DNA from: Paulinella micropora
Taxonomy: Eukaryota > Cercozoa > Imbricatea > Euglyphida
Length of the DNA stretch: 57,985 nt
Reading direction: 5' to 3'
Assembly (NCBI GenBank): GCA_009731375.1
Contig: BJOX01000060.1
Span: 207,405-265,389 of the forward strand
The position numbers were made by a program, and so were the translations under genes. Shown here piece after piece: positions 47,044 through 57,985 of the stretch. Within the stretch, counting starts at the first letter, position 1. The number at the start of each line of letters is the position of its first letter. Under the pieces are notes generated by a model, which saw only the letters and a list, made by a program, of their open reading frames with translations, searched no databases and had not been told where the DNA came from.

Positions 47044-47376
47044 AGAAGGCGATGGAAGGCATATTCCAATCAATAGTGTTAAAATACCTACATAAGTATT
47101 AGCAACCTCACAAGGTAAGTTCTTTTCCGATAGCCTCACGATACAAAGGGTTATAATGGCAATAATGATACCCATTTGAAATAAGTATTTAATTAATCTG
47201 CTATCTGTCTGTCTGTTTTTTATACAACAACCATTCCAGTTATCTTCCAATTCGTGCTCTACTTTTTTTCCCTCAGTTTTCAACGAAATGTCCAAAACAC
47301 GATTTTTTAATTCTGGTGTTAGTTCGCCATCTGTCATATCAATGAGCGGAGGTGGTGGGTGTAACCTAGGGGGCAT
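47029..47376 (-). CDS. Two-helix small membrane protein, copy B
   Basis: 115 residues. Pro-rich head, GELTPELKNRVLDISLKTEG, then two hydrophobic segments (LFQMGIIIAIITLCIVRL; VGILTLLIGICLP). Intact, and close to copy A. Starts 11 bp inside the end of the fibre gene, so expression is likely coupled to it. A holin- or membrane-vesicle-like role is speculative. Confidence 0.75.
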   Translation of the reverse strand: MPPRLHPPPPLIDMTDGELTPELKNRVLDISLKTEGKKVEHELEDNWNGCCIKNRQTDSRLIKYLFQMGIIIAIITLCIVRLSEKNLPCEVANTYVGILTLLIGICLPSPSSSKK

Positions 47377-50300
47377 TGCAAAGTGTATTAGGAAACACGA
47401 CTGCTCGTATTTCAGAAAGTTGCTTAGATAGATCTTCTATAATAAGCATGAGATTATTATTTTGTTTTTCTAAATTAATAACCATGTGTTGAAAAGCACT
47501 GACTAATATTGGTATAAAACTTGTATATGTTATGCCTTCAAGATTTCCATTTCCATCATCTGCTTTCATTCCACTTTCAGATACAAATTCAGGAAATATT
47601 TTTTTAACTTCATCTGCAATAAATCCGTGGTTCTTTTGTTCTTTCTTTTCGTCTGATTTCAAATAATATGAACAACAATTTATTTTCATTAGTTTCTCAC
47701 AGCATTCGCCGCAGTCTAATGTTTTAATATTTGATTTTAGCCTCCTGTCCGACAAGTTTGTCCAAGCTCCGTTAAGCGGAACATAATTATAAGTGCCAGA
47801 CGGCTCACCTGTTGAGTTTGAAGTAGTAGTCCAAGCATGTAGAATTCCCTGAGATGCGCAGACTACTCCATAATTTGAATATCCTCCTGATTTTATATAT
47901 ATTTGTGGGTCGTAAGTTGATGGACTTGGTCTTTTTCTTAATGTTAAAAATCCGCTGGATGCTGTTGTGATGCTTAAATCTACCGACGTATTAATGTTCA
48001 TCGCCTCAGTGTACGATATATTGTTTCCCACCGTTGTTCCTGAATTATAATAAAAAAGCGAGTTTTCCACCTTTTTGAATTAGAAAGTTTGAACCGCTGT
48101 GGCTTGATTTCCAGTTCGTGCCATCAAAATAAGCATCAAAACTTAAATTGACATTATCATGCGACCAGTTTAGTTGTTGAAAAACTGGATAGATGTCTGT
48201 TGAAGTTATTGCCTGTACATGTGCTCCTGCGACATTACTCGCCGTTCCGTATAATTCTAAACCTGCCGTTGCTCCTATTCCTTTTGTTGTGTCTCCTATA
48301 ATTATTGGTTTGCCTAGCGCTGTTGTTATTTTGTCGCTCGTTGTTAATGTGGTTGTTGATATACCCGCATTTGCTGTTAATAAGCCCGTTGTGCTACTGA
48401 TGTCCATTGCGACATGAAACGATACATTATTTCCCACCGCTACTCCTGATTTATAATAGAAAAGAAGATTAGTGCCTTTTTGTATTAAAAAGTTAGATGT
48501 CGCAGAAGATGATTTCCATGCTCCTCTCGAACCTAAAGTAATATCATTATGAGCATAATTCCACATTTGAAAAACTGGATAGACATCTGCTGTTGTTATT
48601 GCCTGTATATGTGGCCCCGCGGGGTCGCTCGCAGTTCCATATAACTCTAATCCGCCTGTTGCTCCTGTTCCTTTTGTTGTTTTGCCTATGATTATTGGTT
48701 TGCCTAGTGCTGTTGTTATTTTATCGCTTGCCGTTAATGTTGTTGTAGTCATGCCAGCAGTTGCCGTTAATGTAGTTCCCGTTATTGTTCCACCATTTGT
48801 TATGTTGTTTGAGTTCATATCCAAAGCACCATAAAACCTCATACCGCCAGCATTGTTAAAACGGACAATGTCTGAAGAAGCACTTTTATTGTCCAAAAGT
48901 TTTGAAATGTAAAGTCCCGCCACTTTTACATCAAATGCTACATTCGTGAATACATAACCTCTTTGGTCTGCGGTTCCACTTGTAGCGGTATTTAGAGTAA
49001 ATAAGAAATATTGATAATCACCTGATGTCTGTGAAAAGAATATATCTCCTCCATTTTGGTTTAATATCCGCGCCCCATTATATGTTATATTTCCACCATT
49101 AATGATAACTTGATTATTAAAATCAGCCGTTTAAAGTTAGATATTTTATCACAGTGCTCGTCCCGTTGAATGTTTTAATTCCTGTTATGGTTTGGTCTCC
49201 TGTTAGTTTCACACAATTATCATCAACATATTTTTTATTTGCCACATGGTCTGCTAATGTTGGTACCAAATTAGTGCCCATTGAAATTTGATTGTTAAAT
49301 GTTTTAGTTCCTGCTATGGTTTGGTCTGTTGTTAGTTTAACGAAATTGGTATCAACATAGTTTTTATTTGCTTCATCTGTTGAAGCGGAAGGGTCGGCTA
49401 AATTTGTTATTTTGTTGTTATTCAAACTTAATGTTGTTCCAGTTGCGGTTATAATTAAAGTATTACCTGAATATAACTCTACATACAAACCCGTTATTTG
49501 TATCGGATACCAAGTCGCTGTTGCTGTTTTCTGTGCTGCAATCATTCCTATTTTTGTATCAAAGGCTATGCCGATACCATCAAAAGTAGTAGGATTGGAT
49601 GAACCACTTACTTCCAAAGTTGATGTAATTTTTTTGTTTCCTGCTATGGTTTGGTCTCCTGTTAGTTTAACCACATTGCTATCAACTGCTAGATTTGCTA
49701 GATTAATTCCATTATATGTTGAAGCCCCTGAAATAGCATAACCACCCATATTTAATGCTCCCGTCATACTAGCAGCTCCGTCTAATCTAAGAAAGGGCGA
49801 TGCCACATTTCGTCATTGTCCTGTGCTATAAATAAGAAGTTGGTTATCTGTTGCTGTTGTTATAATCACATCGCTATGTGTATCAATACTTCCACTTGCT
49901 GACACTTTCGCCGTGTTCGTATCGTGCTCTGATAGCCAAGTTGTGATAGACCTGCCATTTAGTTGACCTACGTGTGTAATGTTTTGACTATTCATATTTA
50001 GTCCTCCAGTCATACTAGTCTAATCTAAGAAAGGGTGAAGTCGTATTTCTCCATTGACGTGTGCTATAAATGAGTAATTGATTATCTGCGGGGAGGCCTG
50101 TTATTGTCACATCGCTGTGGCTATCTATACTTCCACCTGCTGACATTTTATTATTATTATCATTATGCTCAAACATCCATTCATCAACATCTTTGTCATT
50201 TAGTAAATTAACTCCTGTTATATTCAAGTATCCTCCCATATTGATATTGCCGAATCCATCAACATTTATCGGGAAGGTTTTATTTACCCAGTTTATTGAA

Positions 50301-50773
50301 TTATATGTGAGATAACTATTAGTGGCTATTGGTGCGTTTATAACCACATCTGAAAGTGTATCAATTGAACCAAGGGCTGTATTCTTCCATTTGCCTTCTA
50401 CATCGTTGTAAGTTAAGTATTGTCCGCTCGCTTGTGCAAATATGTTTGTGTCTATCAAATTATATAAACTGGTTTGGTGCGGATTGGAAGTATTAGAGCG
50501 GTGTTGAGTTGAGGCTTTGACTTCGTCGTTGTCTCTCACTCGTTGCTCTGTGTAGTATAAATTTTTTCCTTCTTTGATGTCGGTTGTTGATTTGCTGGAT
50601 AACCTTGTATCAAATCGGCCGTCAGTGTAATAAAGATTTACGGGGTCAGCATCTTCTGGCACTCTGTCTGTGTTTAAGCCCACTATGTTGGTATTGGTTA
50701 AGTCTAAGTTAAGTATATTTAGACTATCAACAGCCAACTCATTAAGGCCTAGTAATGATTTATATTGCGACAT
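47366..50773 (-). pseudogene. Fibre-like protein with S74 domain, copy B, broken
   Basis: Minus-strand segments 50773-50015, 50013-49813, 49806-49123, 48923-48045 and 48070-47366 together parallel the copy A fibre. The N-terminal part is about 90 percent identical in DNA. A small deletion at about 50030 and shifts near 49810, 49125 and 48060 break it. The C-terminal S74 signature SDRRLKSNIK and NHGFIADEVKKIFPEFVSE is retained. A block (SDKITTALGKPIIIG then LELYGTAS) is present twice. It has one LYYTDGRFDTRL repeat where copy A has three. Confidence 0.85.
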
Positions 50774-50834
50774 TGGTATATATTAAATAAATATTTAATT
50801 TGTAAATAGTAAAATATATTAATCTTAGTATAGA

Positions 50835-51388
50835 ATGCCGTCCCCCGAATCAAGTCGTAAGAATTGGAGTAAGGCTGTTGAAAATATTAAGAGCAAGAAA
50901 CAGCAAAAAATTGAAATAGCGAAAGAGAAATTAGCAAAGTGTAGAAATGCATATGTAGGCGATGATGAAGAGATGGAGGAAAAAATAAACCGCATTGCAG
51001 AAATGGGTGATGCTAATGATATTATTAACGGAAAAGACCTAGATGATACACCAGAAGAAAGCATTGAGAGCGATGAAGAATGTGATTTTACTGATACATT
51101 GCTGAAAAGATGGCTAAAATGAAAATAAGAAGAAAGAAAGCGGCAGCAAAGAAAAAGGTCACTAAGAAAGAAGAGAAACCAGATCTATTTCGACGTGTCG
51201 AAATAGATCAGCCAGAAGAAATAGAGGATAGCGAAAGTGAAAGTGAAGAAAGCGAAGAGGAAATACCAGTAAAGAAAAGTAAGGGTAAAAAGTCAAGCAG
51301 TGTAAGTGTAAAAGTATATAATCAATCTTCTGGTGGCGCTAAGAAAGAAAAAAATGATGATATTGAAAAATGTTTCTTAAAATTCTAA
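50835..51388 (+). pseudogene. Acidic/basic disordered protein, copy B, frameshifted
   Basis: The first frame (50835-51122) starts PSPESSRKNWSKAVENIKSK and ends soon after TDTLLKR. Another frame (51110-51388) carries the Lys-rich and acidic tail ending SVKVYN and CFLKF. Copy A has both parts in one frame, so a one-base change near the AAAAG run at about 51108 is likely. Two overlapping genes is the less likely reading. Divergent from the fibre; its stop abuts module U9. Confidence 0.7.
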
Positions 51389-51554
51389 TGATGTTTATCA
51401 ACTTCACTATCATTCGCTTCGCTCATACTCGTAATCTCAAACTTGTTTGAGATATTGATAAACACAGAAAACAGATTTATTTTATAGATAAAGAAAAAAA
51501 CGATGTTTTAGAATAAGCGAGAGTGCAGAGCACGAAGCGTAATTCTAAATATCA
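51389..51554. repeat. Double-hairpin module U9
   Basis: TGATGTTTATCAAC with ATTGATAAACACAG (nested ctcaaacttgtttgag), then CGATGTTTTAGAAT with ATTCTAAATATCA. The last A is the A of the integrase ATG, so the module end creates the start AAATATCATG. Same boundary as U2 in copy A. Confidence 0.85.
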
Positions 51555-52545
51555 TGGATAATAAACACACAAACCAGCAACAACAACTACAACAAGAAAA
51601 TCCTGAGCAGAAAGAAAAACTGGAAGAAGCACTTGAAATACATAATCAATCTAAGCCAACTAAGATATGGAATACGATAACAGCACCACAAGCGAAACCA
51701 CTGAGCCAAGTTTTTATTGACTTAATGGATATGTCAAAGGTGGCAACTAAGAAAGGAAATGCTAATTATAATTTCGGACTAGTAGCAATTGATGTCTATA
51801 GCCGTCGTGGCTGGATTGAACCGATTAAAAACAAAACAACAGGCTATGTTTTGGAAGGTCTAAAAAAAATATTTACAAAAGTTCCAAAAAGAATTACATC
51901 AGATAACGGCGGTGAGTTTAAGGGTCAAGTGGCTGAATATTTTTGACAAAATAATATTGAGCACAGGCCTGTTCAAGTAGGCGATCACAGAACAACGGGG
52001 ATAATAGATAGATTTATTAGAACAATTAGAAACGAATTAAATTTGATATGGGAAGTTAATGAAAATTTTCAATGGGTGCCTATTATTCATGAGGTTGTTG
52101 ATGCTTATAATAAAACATATCACAACACAATTAAAGCAGTGCCTATTAATGTTCATGAAGGGACTGAAAAAAACACACAAGAAATATACAGAAATACTTT
52201 AATTAATGAATTCCCTAAGTAAACAAGAGTGTAAAAGGAATTAGAACGAACTATTTTTTCAAAAGGTGATAAACAATTTAGTAGAGCCGTTTATAAAGTT
52301 AAAGGCAGTAAAGGATTTAAAGTTATTCTATCTGAAGAGGACTTGGTTAGGCCTAGTGAATTATTAAAAACTAAAGTGAAAGAACAACCAGACGAAGAAC
52401 AAGAAAAAGAACAGAGTAATTCAAAAAAAAAAAAAAAACTACTGAACGAAATACTGAAAGACAACTTAAAAGAGAAAGCATTGACAGCGATAATATAAGA
52501 ACTTCAAATCGTATTAAAAAGAGAGTTGATAAGTTAGACTTTTAA
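51554..52545 (+). pseudogene. int: Retroviral-type integrase, copy B, inactivated
   Basis: Core motifs VFIDLMDMSK, SDNGGEF and GIIDRFIRTI are visible, again with Asp in the third catalytic position. An in-frame TGA at 51944 aligns with an Arg codon in copy A, so a CGA to TGA transition is likely. TAA at 52220 and a frame change around the poly-A at 52425 follow. The C-terminal SDNIRTSNRIKK matches the end of copy A. Overall identity with copy A is much lower than for the fibre. This copy cannot encode a working integrase as sequenced. Confidence 0.85.
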
Positions 52546-52555
52546 TTATTTTTGG

Positions 52556-53062
52556 CTTGAATGTATTTCTTATGTTTTAATGTTGTCTCGTGAATTTCTT
52601 TCCCATTTATCCTTATAGTTGAACCACAATCACATTTTATTTTTTTGAATACTTAAATCATCATTTGAAAGATTAATTCCTTTCATTCTTAATTCGTGAT
52701 TGCTTGATAAAAGTTGTCTCTTCACCACATTCACATACCCATTTCTTTTTTAACCATTCCTTATTCCATTCATTTTTGTATTGTTGTTTATTTTGCTTAA
52801 TTCGTCCATCGTTATATTTTCCCCAAACTTCGTGTTTTGGTTTTATATTTTCTTCATAAAATTTGTTTGCTTCCTCTAGTGCTTGTTCTTTATTTCTTTT
52901 TCCATATTATGAAAAATTAAATCTCTTCTTTTTTACTTTACCTTCTTCACACCATTGAACTACAACAAATTCACATGAACCAGAAACTAATTTTGGTCTA
53001 GTTTCTTTTATTATATATATTCCTCCCGATATGTTGATAGGTTTCTCGTTTGTGTCTGTCAT
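52556..53062 (-). pseudogene. Degenerate gene with CxCG zinc-type motifs at right end of copy B
   Basis: From ATG 53062 the minus strand reads TDTNEKPINISGGIYIIKET and CEFVVVQWCEEGKVKKK. Frameshifts follow near 52912, 52700 and 52650. Later blocks include WVCECGEETTFIKQSRIKNE and CDCGSTIRINGKEIHET, paired CxC(G) motifs suggesting a zinc ribbon. No family recognised and no counterpart in copy A. Confidence 0.5.
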
Positions 53063-53241
53063 TTTATATAGGATATTATTCTATGTCTTTAATATGAATT
53101 ATTTTTGTGTCTGTTTTCTCCCTAAGGCTTATTTGCTTATAATTGCTTTCTGTATTGTCCACCGAGTCTGGGGTAACACGTAAAGCTTTATCTCTGATAT
53201 TTGTTCCCTTCCATTTGATCCTAAATTTCCTTTATTCACCT

Positions 53242-53322
<81 letters not shown>

Positions 53323-53881
53323 NNNNNNNNNNNNNNNNNNNNNNNNNNNNNNNNNNNNNNNNNNNNNNNNNNNNNNNNNNNNNNNNNNNNNNNNNNNNNN
53401 NNNNNNNNNNNNNNNNNNNNNNNNNNNNNNNNNNNNNNNNNNNNNNNNNNNNNNNNNNNNNNNNNNNNNNNNNNNNNNNNNNNNNNNNNNNNNNNNNNNN
53501 NNNNNNNNNNNNNNNNNNNNNNNNNNNNNNNNNNNNNNNNNNNNNNNNNNNNNNNNNNNNNNNNNNNNNNNNNNNNNNNNNNNNNNNNNNNNNNNNNNNN
53601 NNNNNNNNNNNNNNNNNNNNNNNNNNNNNNNNNNNNNNNNNNNNNNNNNNNNNNNNNNNNNNNNNNNNNNNNNNNNNNNNNNNNNNNNNNNNNNNNNNNN
53701 NNNNNNNNNNNNNNNNNNNNNNNNNNNNNNNNNNNNNNNNNNNNNNNNNNNNNNNNNNNNNNNNNNNNNNNNNNNNNNNNNNNNNNNNNNNNNNNNNNNN
53801 NNNNNNNNNNNNNNNNNNNNNNNNNNNNNNNNNNNNNNNNNNNNNNNNNNNNNNNNNNNNNNNNNNNNNNNNNNNNNNNNN

Positions 53882-53962
<81 letters not shown>

Positions 53963-54039
53963 AAACCCACCCCACCCCCTCCCCCTCCCTCTCTCCTTCC
54001 ACCTATCGCTCTCTTACTTTCTTTCTAAAATACTCTGTG

Positions 54040-54110
<71 letters not shown>

Positions 54111-54204
54111 CTCTCTCTTTCCCTTCCTATTTCTCTCTGTCTCTCTCTGTCTCTCTCTCTCTCTCTCTCACACACACAAACACACACACGCACGCTTTCT
54201 ATCA

Positions 54205-54262
<58 letters not shown>

Positions 54263-54300
54263 GTCTCTCTCTCTTTCTCTCAGCATTTTTTTTAAAAGAA
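53063..54300. repeat. Element edge, CT microsatellite and gap
   Basis: About 160 bp of AT-rich then mixed sequence, then (CT)n from about 53245, a 559-N gap (53323-53881) and more (CT)n with CA patches to about 54280. No gene. Confidence 0.85.
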
Positions 54301-54625
54301 TATTTTTAAATATTGCTGTTTAAGGCGAAATTCACGAAGCACGTAAACGCAAGAATGGTCATGGCATTGGAAGACGAACACGTCAGGGCTTCGTTTATGG
54401 AAGCGTAACCGTTTCCATTCTTGCATAATCTCTTTTCATCATGTATTAACTTTTCATTCTTGCTGTAGTTGTCAGACACAGTCTCGATGTGACTTGCATG
54501 CGGGCAATGTAGGCATGAATGGTTTTTATCAAGAACTTAACCTACTGATCACTGACCCGGAGGTCATGAAAAAATAATGACAATGATAATTAGTCCTAAT
54601 TTCAAATACAGTAATGATAATAATG
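54301..54625. other. Unique host sequence, no gene recognised
   Basis: About 325 bp of ordinary complexity. Contains a short inverted pair (cgcaagaatgg... and ...ccattcttgc, near 54347 and 54414). Confidence 0.5.
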
Positions 54626-54632
54626 GGAGTAC

Positions 54633-54673
<41 letters not shown>

Positions 54674-54680
54674 ATACTAT

Positions 54681-54733
<53 letters not shown>

Positions 54734-54754
54734 TAAGTAGTAGTATAAGTAGCA

Positions 54755-54799
<45 letters not shown>

Positions 54800-54841
54800 A
54801 TAGTAATAGTAGTAGCAGTAGTAGTAGTAGTAGTAGTAGTG

Positions 54842-54889
<48 letters not shown>

Positions 54890-55008
54890 ATAGCAGTAGT
54901 AGTAACAGCAGTAGTAGTAGAAATAGTAGAAATAGTAGTAGTCGTAGTAGTAGTCGTAGTAGTAGTAGTAGCAGTAGTAGTAGTAGTAGTAGTAGCAGCA
55001 GCAGCAGC
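54626..55008. repeat. (AGT)n trinucleotide repeat
   Basis: About 380 bp of near-pure AGT/TAG with scattered variants. Apparent poly-Ser, poly-Val and poly-Thr frames are artefacts. Confidence 0.95.
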
Positions 55009-55013
55009 TAGAA

Positions 55014-55656
55014 ATGAAGTTGACTGAGTTACAACCAGCAGACATATCCACAATACCTGCCCGCGGGTTTCCGATTGACAAGATCAAGGAGAAGTTTTTG
55101 AATTTACGCAAAATGCTGAATATTTTGATCCGTGCCAAGAAAGGAACGCAGTGCAAGTGTCAGCAAAGTGGGCAGGCACAGCCCGATATCAGTGGGTTTC
55201 TGCACAACATTTCCAAAAGTTTTTCAGATCAACAAATTTGTTATTTGTTCTGGTGGGTGCATGGTTTGAAAGATGATTTCACGTCGTCATTGTTGTCAGT
55301 TGTTCCTGAGGTTTATAATGAGCTAACCAACCCTGCTGAAGCGGGCCCGACATCTCTTCCTTCAACTAGGCGAGGCGACAAGCGCAGTACTGAGTCACTC
55401 GTCAAGGACTTATTAGTGGAACACAAGGCACGCGCAGCTAAGAAAACGTTGCACGATGAATATAGTGCAGCTGAGGCAGGTCTTGAGCGCGCAGAGAAGC
55501 GTTTGGAACATGCAAGTCAGGATTCAACACAGCGTCCAAAGTTACTGGAAAAGGTGGAATACTAGCAAGCCAAAGTAGACGAAGTGTTCGAAAAAATAAG
55601 GGAACAAGATAAAGCGGACAAAGCTGCTACGACTAAGCGCAGTATAAAAACATAGT
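55014..55656 (+). CDS. Unknown protein with C-terminal coiled coil, in-frame TAG
   Basis: 183 residues to TAG 55563; the frame stays open to TAG 55654 with similar composition. The N-terminal half has a basic helix (KIKEKFLNLRKMLNILIRAK), KCQCQ-type cysteines and YLFWWVHGLKDDFTSSLL. The second half is a charged coiled coil (HKARAAKKTLHDEYSAAEAG). No family recognised. It faces the Harbinger transposase 750 bp away and could be the element's second, DNA-binding protein, as PIF/Harbinger elements usually encode two proteins. This is inference. Confidence 0.45.
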
Positions 55657-55659
55657 AAC

Positions 55660-56412
55660 GAAAGGACGCTGCTTCACTTTATCATTGACGAACTGATTTG
55701 ATTTCCTCTCACTGTATATGACTAGATTTTTTCTGACAAAAAAGGTGTGATTTTAATTTTTTTTTCCATTAGGCTAAGTTTTAAAGTTTTCAATTTTGTA
55801 GTAAAATACAAATGAAAAATAACTTATTACTATATATTAATGTTTGCTGGTTGAATGCAGGGTTAGATAAAAGAATATTGCTTTATTGCTTTATTTCTGT
55901 TATATCTAACAATAACAACAAACAAAAAAAAAACGAGCTGAGTACATTGTATAATATTTACTTATTATTAATAAAACGCTTACCTGTAATATTTTCTTAT
56001 TTAAATCCCCACTCAGCTCTACGAGTGGCAAGTATTCTATTGAAACAGTGCTTGCGTAAAAAAACAAAAAAAAAAACAACAAAAAAAAAAAACAAAAAAA
56101 AAAACAAAAAAAAAACATACACACACACACACACCGTGGCACACACTTACAGGCTTGAAACAAAATTAGAGTGCATCCTCCCCTCACCTTTCAGTGCGAG
56201 CCTCTAGGCGCTATTAATACTTATCGTCTTTCCTGGAAAAATCGCGTCGCTTTACCACTAGACTACACGATTTTTTAAGTCTGACAAGTTACTATTTAAA
56301 AAATTTAAATACTCAATATAAATATTGATATATATTAATAATCAATGTCAGTCTTATTAATAAAATGAGTTTGATAGATAGCCAGTGAAAGATATTATTT
56401 ATTGAAAATTTA
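55660..56412. other. AT-rich intergenic sequence, no gene called
   Basis: Contains an A-rich tract (56058-56116) and, on the minus strand near 56225-56285, a tRNA A-box-like segment (GTAGTCTAGTGGTAAAGCG) without a convincing B box. Possibly a SINE remnant. Confidence 0.4.
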
Positions 56413-57554
56413 TCATTTCACGTCAAAATCAAGGTGCCGACGTTTGGATTGTCGCCTTTCAGATGCAGTATGCGGACGCAGAATTTCTCGCGCGTGCAAG
56501 GCTTGAACGATGGCCTCACGCCTGAAACACAAAGGATTACGGCTCGACGTTGGATTGATAGTCAACATATCTTCGACTTCAAAGTCGTTGATAAGTCGAC
56601 CGTACTCATCCGCAACTCGAGGTAGCCCAAGTTGAGAAATTGTCTCCGCACTAGAGAGGGACCCGGATGAGTCAATGCAAAAATTATGTAAACGAAAGCA
56701 AGACTTCAGAATGGACAGTGTTCCGGCAAGTGAAGCGAATACCTGCTTCCACAAAATACCCCAACGAGCAGTAAGCATCCCAAATGCTCGCTCAACGTGT
56801 ATACGGAGCTGAGATAAATGAAAATTAAAAGAGTCTTTGTATGGCGCGGTTGTGCGGAGTGACCTACCTTTATATGGTACTAGCAGATACTCGTGCGGGA
56901 GGTAGCCATTATCTCCAACACCATAATATTTTGGAGGCAATCCCTTCAAGATATCATTTAGTCCGCTGACAGTATATGCAAGCTGATCATGCGTCCACCC
57001 GTACATCGTACATCTGCCCAACGGAATCTGAGGTCTGGCCCACATGCAAGCTGTGCATTAATGCCAAAATACCCTTTCCTGCAGTAATATGCACGAGGAT
57101 TAGGAACCTCGTGAGGCTGTGGGCATGGGATTTTGAAAATGATTCCATCGAGAGCTAGAATACAACCTGTAAAAATATCAGGCACGCTGGACCGAGCTTG
57201 CCATCCAGCAGCCAGACATGGAAACTCACTCTCAGAAGGAAACTTCAAAGACTGACCCAACGCAATGTTACGATTAATTAGTAATATCACCCGCCATATA
57301 CATTTGTAAAATGTGCTTTCAGCAACTCCATGTAAATCTACGATGTCTAAGTAACTACCTCCGGCAAGAAAACGCAAAGTCATAGATAGTTGTAGCTCGG
57401 GTGGCACGACTGCATACGAATGAGTTTTGGCGCATGCAACTTCAAGTTCTGGTCTCAGTAGGGATAAAATGTCATCAAACTGCTGTTTCGATAACCTATA
57501 TCGGCGCTTGAACCCGCGATGAGTAAATGAATCAACACGCGTCGACCAATCCAT
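56413..57554 (-). pseudogene. PIF/Harbinger-type transposase (DDE_Tnp_4), frameshifted
   Basis: The minus-strand N-terminal part (from about Met 57554) carries the helical region RRYRLSKQQFDDILSLLRPE and SMTLRFLAGGSYLDIVDLHG, then the first catalytic Asp in ILALDGIIFKI, NPRAYYCRKGYFGINAQLA, and a frame change near 57010. The second part has GVGDNGYLPHEYLLVPYKG (second Asp) and IHVERAFGMLTARWGIL (Glu). That is the complete DDE triad of the Harbinger/HARBI1-type family, which cuts and pastes DNA elements with short inverted repeats. The single frame break suggests inactivation or a sequence error. The true start and element ends were not identified. Confidence 0.85.
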
Positions 57555-57586
57555 ACGCTGCCTTTTAGCCGCTGGCGCCGAGGACC

Positions 57587-57679
57587 TCTTCTGCGATATC
57601 TGAATTATCGAAGGGAAAACAAGAGAANNNNNNNNNNTCTTCTGCGATATCTGAAGTATCGAAGGGAAAACAAGAGAAT
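57587..57679. other. Gap flanked by duplicated contig ends
   Basis: The 41 bp before the 10-N gap (57628-57637) reappear directly after it with one change (gaattatcg versus gaagtatcg). This is the pattern of two overlapping contig ends that were not merged, or two haplotypes. Confidence 0.8.
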
Positions 57680-57704
57680 AGAAGGAAAGACAGAAGAAAG
57701 GCAT

Positions 57705-57809
<105 letters not shown>

Positions 57810-57933
57810 GTGCTTCTCTGTCAACGGCTGATGCATTTCTGCACATGCGCCTCCATCGTCTCACCCGTGAGGGGAGTACGAAGAATTGACGATAGGCTGT
57901 AATGACACCCCCGCAAGGGCAGTTCCAACACTT

Positions 57934-57985
57934 CCAGACGGACCGGTATGTTCAATGAAAATACTGGTCCAGACGGACCGGTATG
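57934..57985. repeat. 17-bp direct repeat at right edge
   Basis: ccagacggaccggtatg occurs at 57934-57950 and 57969-57985, separated by 18 bp. The array may continue outside the window. Confidence 0.85.

Larger units (their letters stand above)
37317..53225 (-). mobile_element. Polinton/Maverick-like element, copy B (truncated in polymerase)
   Basis: Second copy with the same gene set as A, read mainly on the minus strand, plus the major capsid protein and a further structural gene. It starts inside a polymerase gene fused to copy A and fades into (CT)n near 53225. Many genes carry frameshifts, so this copy is decayed. No terminal inverted repeat was found. Confidence 0.85.

Noticed and set aside
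50835-51388. Two separate overlapping genes in copy B
   Set aside because: Copy A has the corresponding head and tail in a single frame, so a frameshift near 51108 explains it better.
21787-52545. A variant genetic code, because TAA and TGA occur inside polymerase, integrase and the 38561 gene
   Set aside because: TGA and TAA also end the membrane protein, penton, MCP and polymerase at conserved positions, and each internal stop is unique to one copy. Nonsense mutation or error is simpler.
21075-53225. Terminal inverted repeats expected for Polintons
   Set aside because: By eye, the sequence after 21075 and the reverse complement of that before 53225 share no convincing match. The true ends may be lost or outside the judged borders.
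56225-56285. tRNA gene on the minus strand (A-box-like GTAGTCTAGTGGTAAAGCG)
   Set aside because: No B box of GGTTCGA type and no acceptor-stem pairing could be found. At most a tRNA-derived SINE remnant.

Overview
The window is a eukaryotic nuclear scaffold. It has spliced exons with GT-AG introns, very large microsatellite tracts, several assembly gaps, and a DNA-virus-like element of a quite different, AT-rich composition. The gene content suggests a protist or alga, but the species cannot be fixed from the sequence.

Region 1 (1 to about 20.3 kb) is one host gene on the minus strand. I read it as a SEL1L/HRD3-type ER-associated degradation adaptor. Fourteen exons can be placed between 20254 and 582, and their reading phases match at every junction. 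They give a signal-peptide-like exon, long acidic exons, then successive Sel1-like repeats in the order of the animal SEL1L lumenal domain. The introns are almost entirely GATA, CATA, GTAG, GA, CT or GTT repeats. Fragments of the exon edges are reiterated inside them: acceptor-side fragments lie upstream of their exon and donor-side fragments downstream. The 3' end of the gene lies beyond the left edge.

Region 2 (about 21.1 to 53.2 kb) is a composite of two Polinton/Maverick-like (polinton-like virus) copies. Copy A (about 21.1-37.3 kb, mostly plus strand) carries protein-primed family B DNA polymerase, integrase, an acidic protein, a 1.2-thousand-residue fibre with a C-terminal S74 chaperone-type domain, a two-helix membrane protein, a secreted Cys-rich protein, a packaging ATPase, a basic protein, a large coiled-coil/Pro-rich protein ending in an Ulp1/adenain-like protease, and a truncated penton protein. 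Copy B (about 37.3-53.1 kb, mostly opposite orientation) begins inside a polymerase gene. It retains an ExoX-C-like protein, a second structural protein, the double jelly-roll major capsid protein, a complete penton and ATPase, protease, fibre, acidic protein and integrase, many of them frameshifted. The copies meet at a chimeric junction near 37315. Morphogenesis genes run as an array. Integrase and acidic protein face away from the fibre. Polymerase sits at opposite ends in A and B.

The most unusual feature is a family of nine double-hairpin modules of about 110-190 bp at gene boundaries. Each has outer arms TGATATTT/AAATATCA and inner arms AAACATCG/CGATGTTT, with variable but self-complementary stems. 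They often supply the stop codon of one gene, and once the start of the next. At least one site is occupied in copy A and empty in copy B.

Region 3 (53.2-58.0 kb) is host flank: CT and AGT microsatellites, an unidentified coiled-coil reading frame, and a frameshifted PIF/Harbinger (DDE_Tnp_4) transposase on the minus strand.
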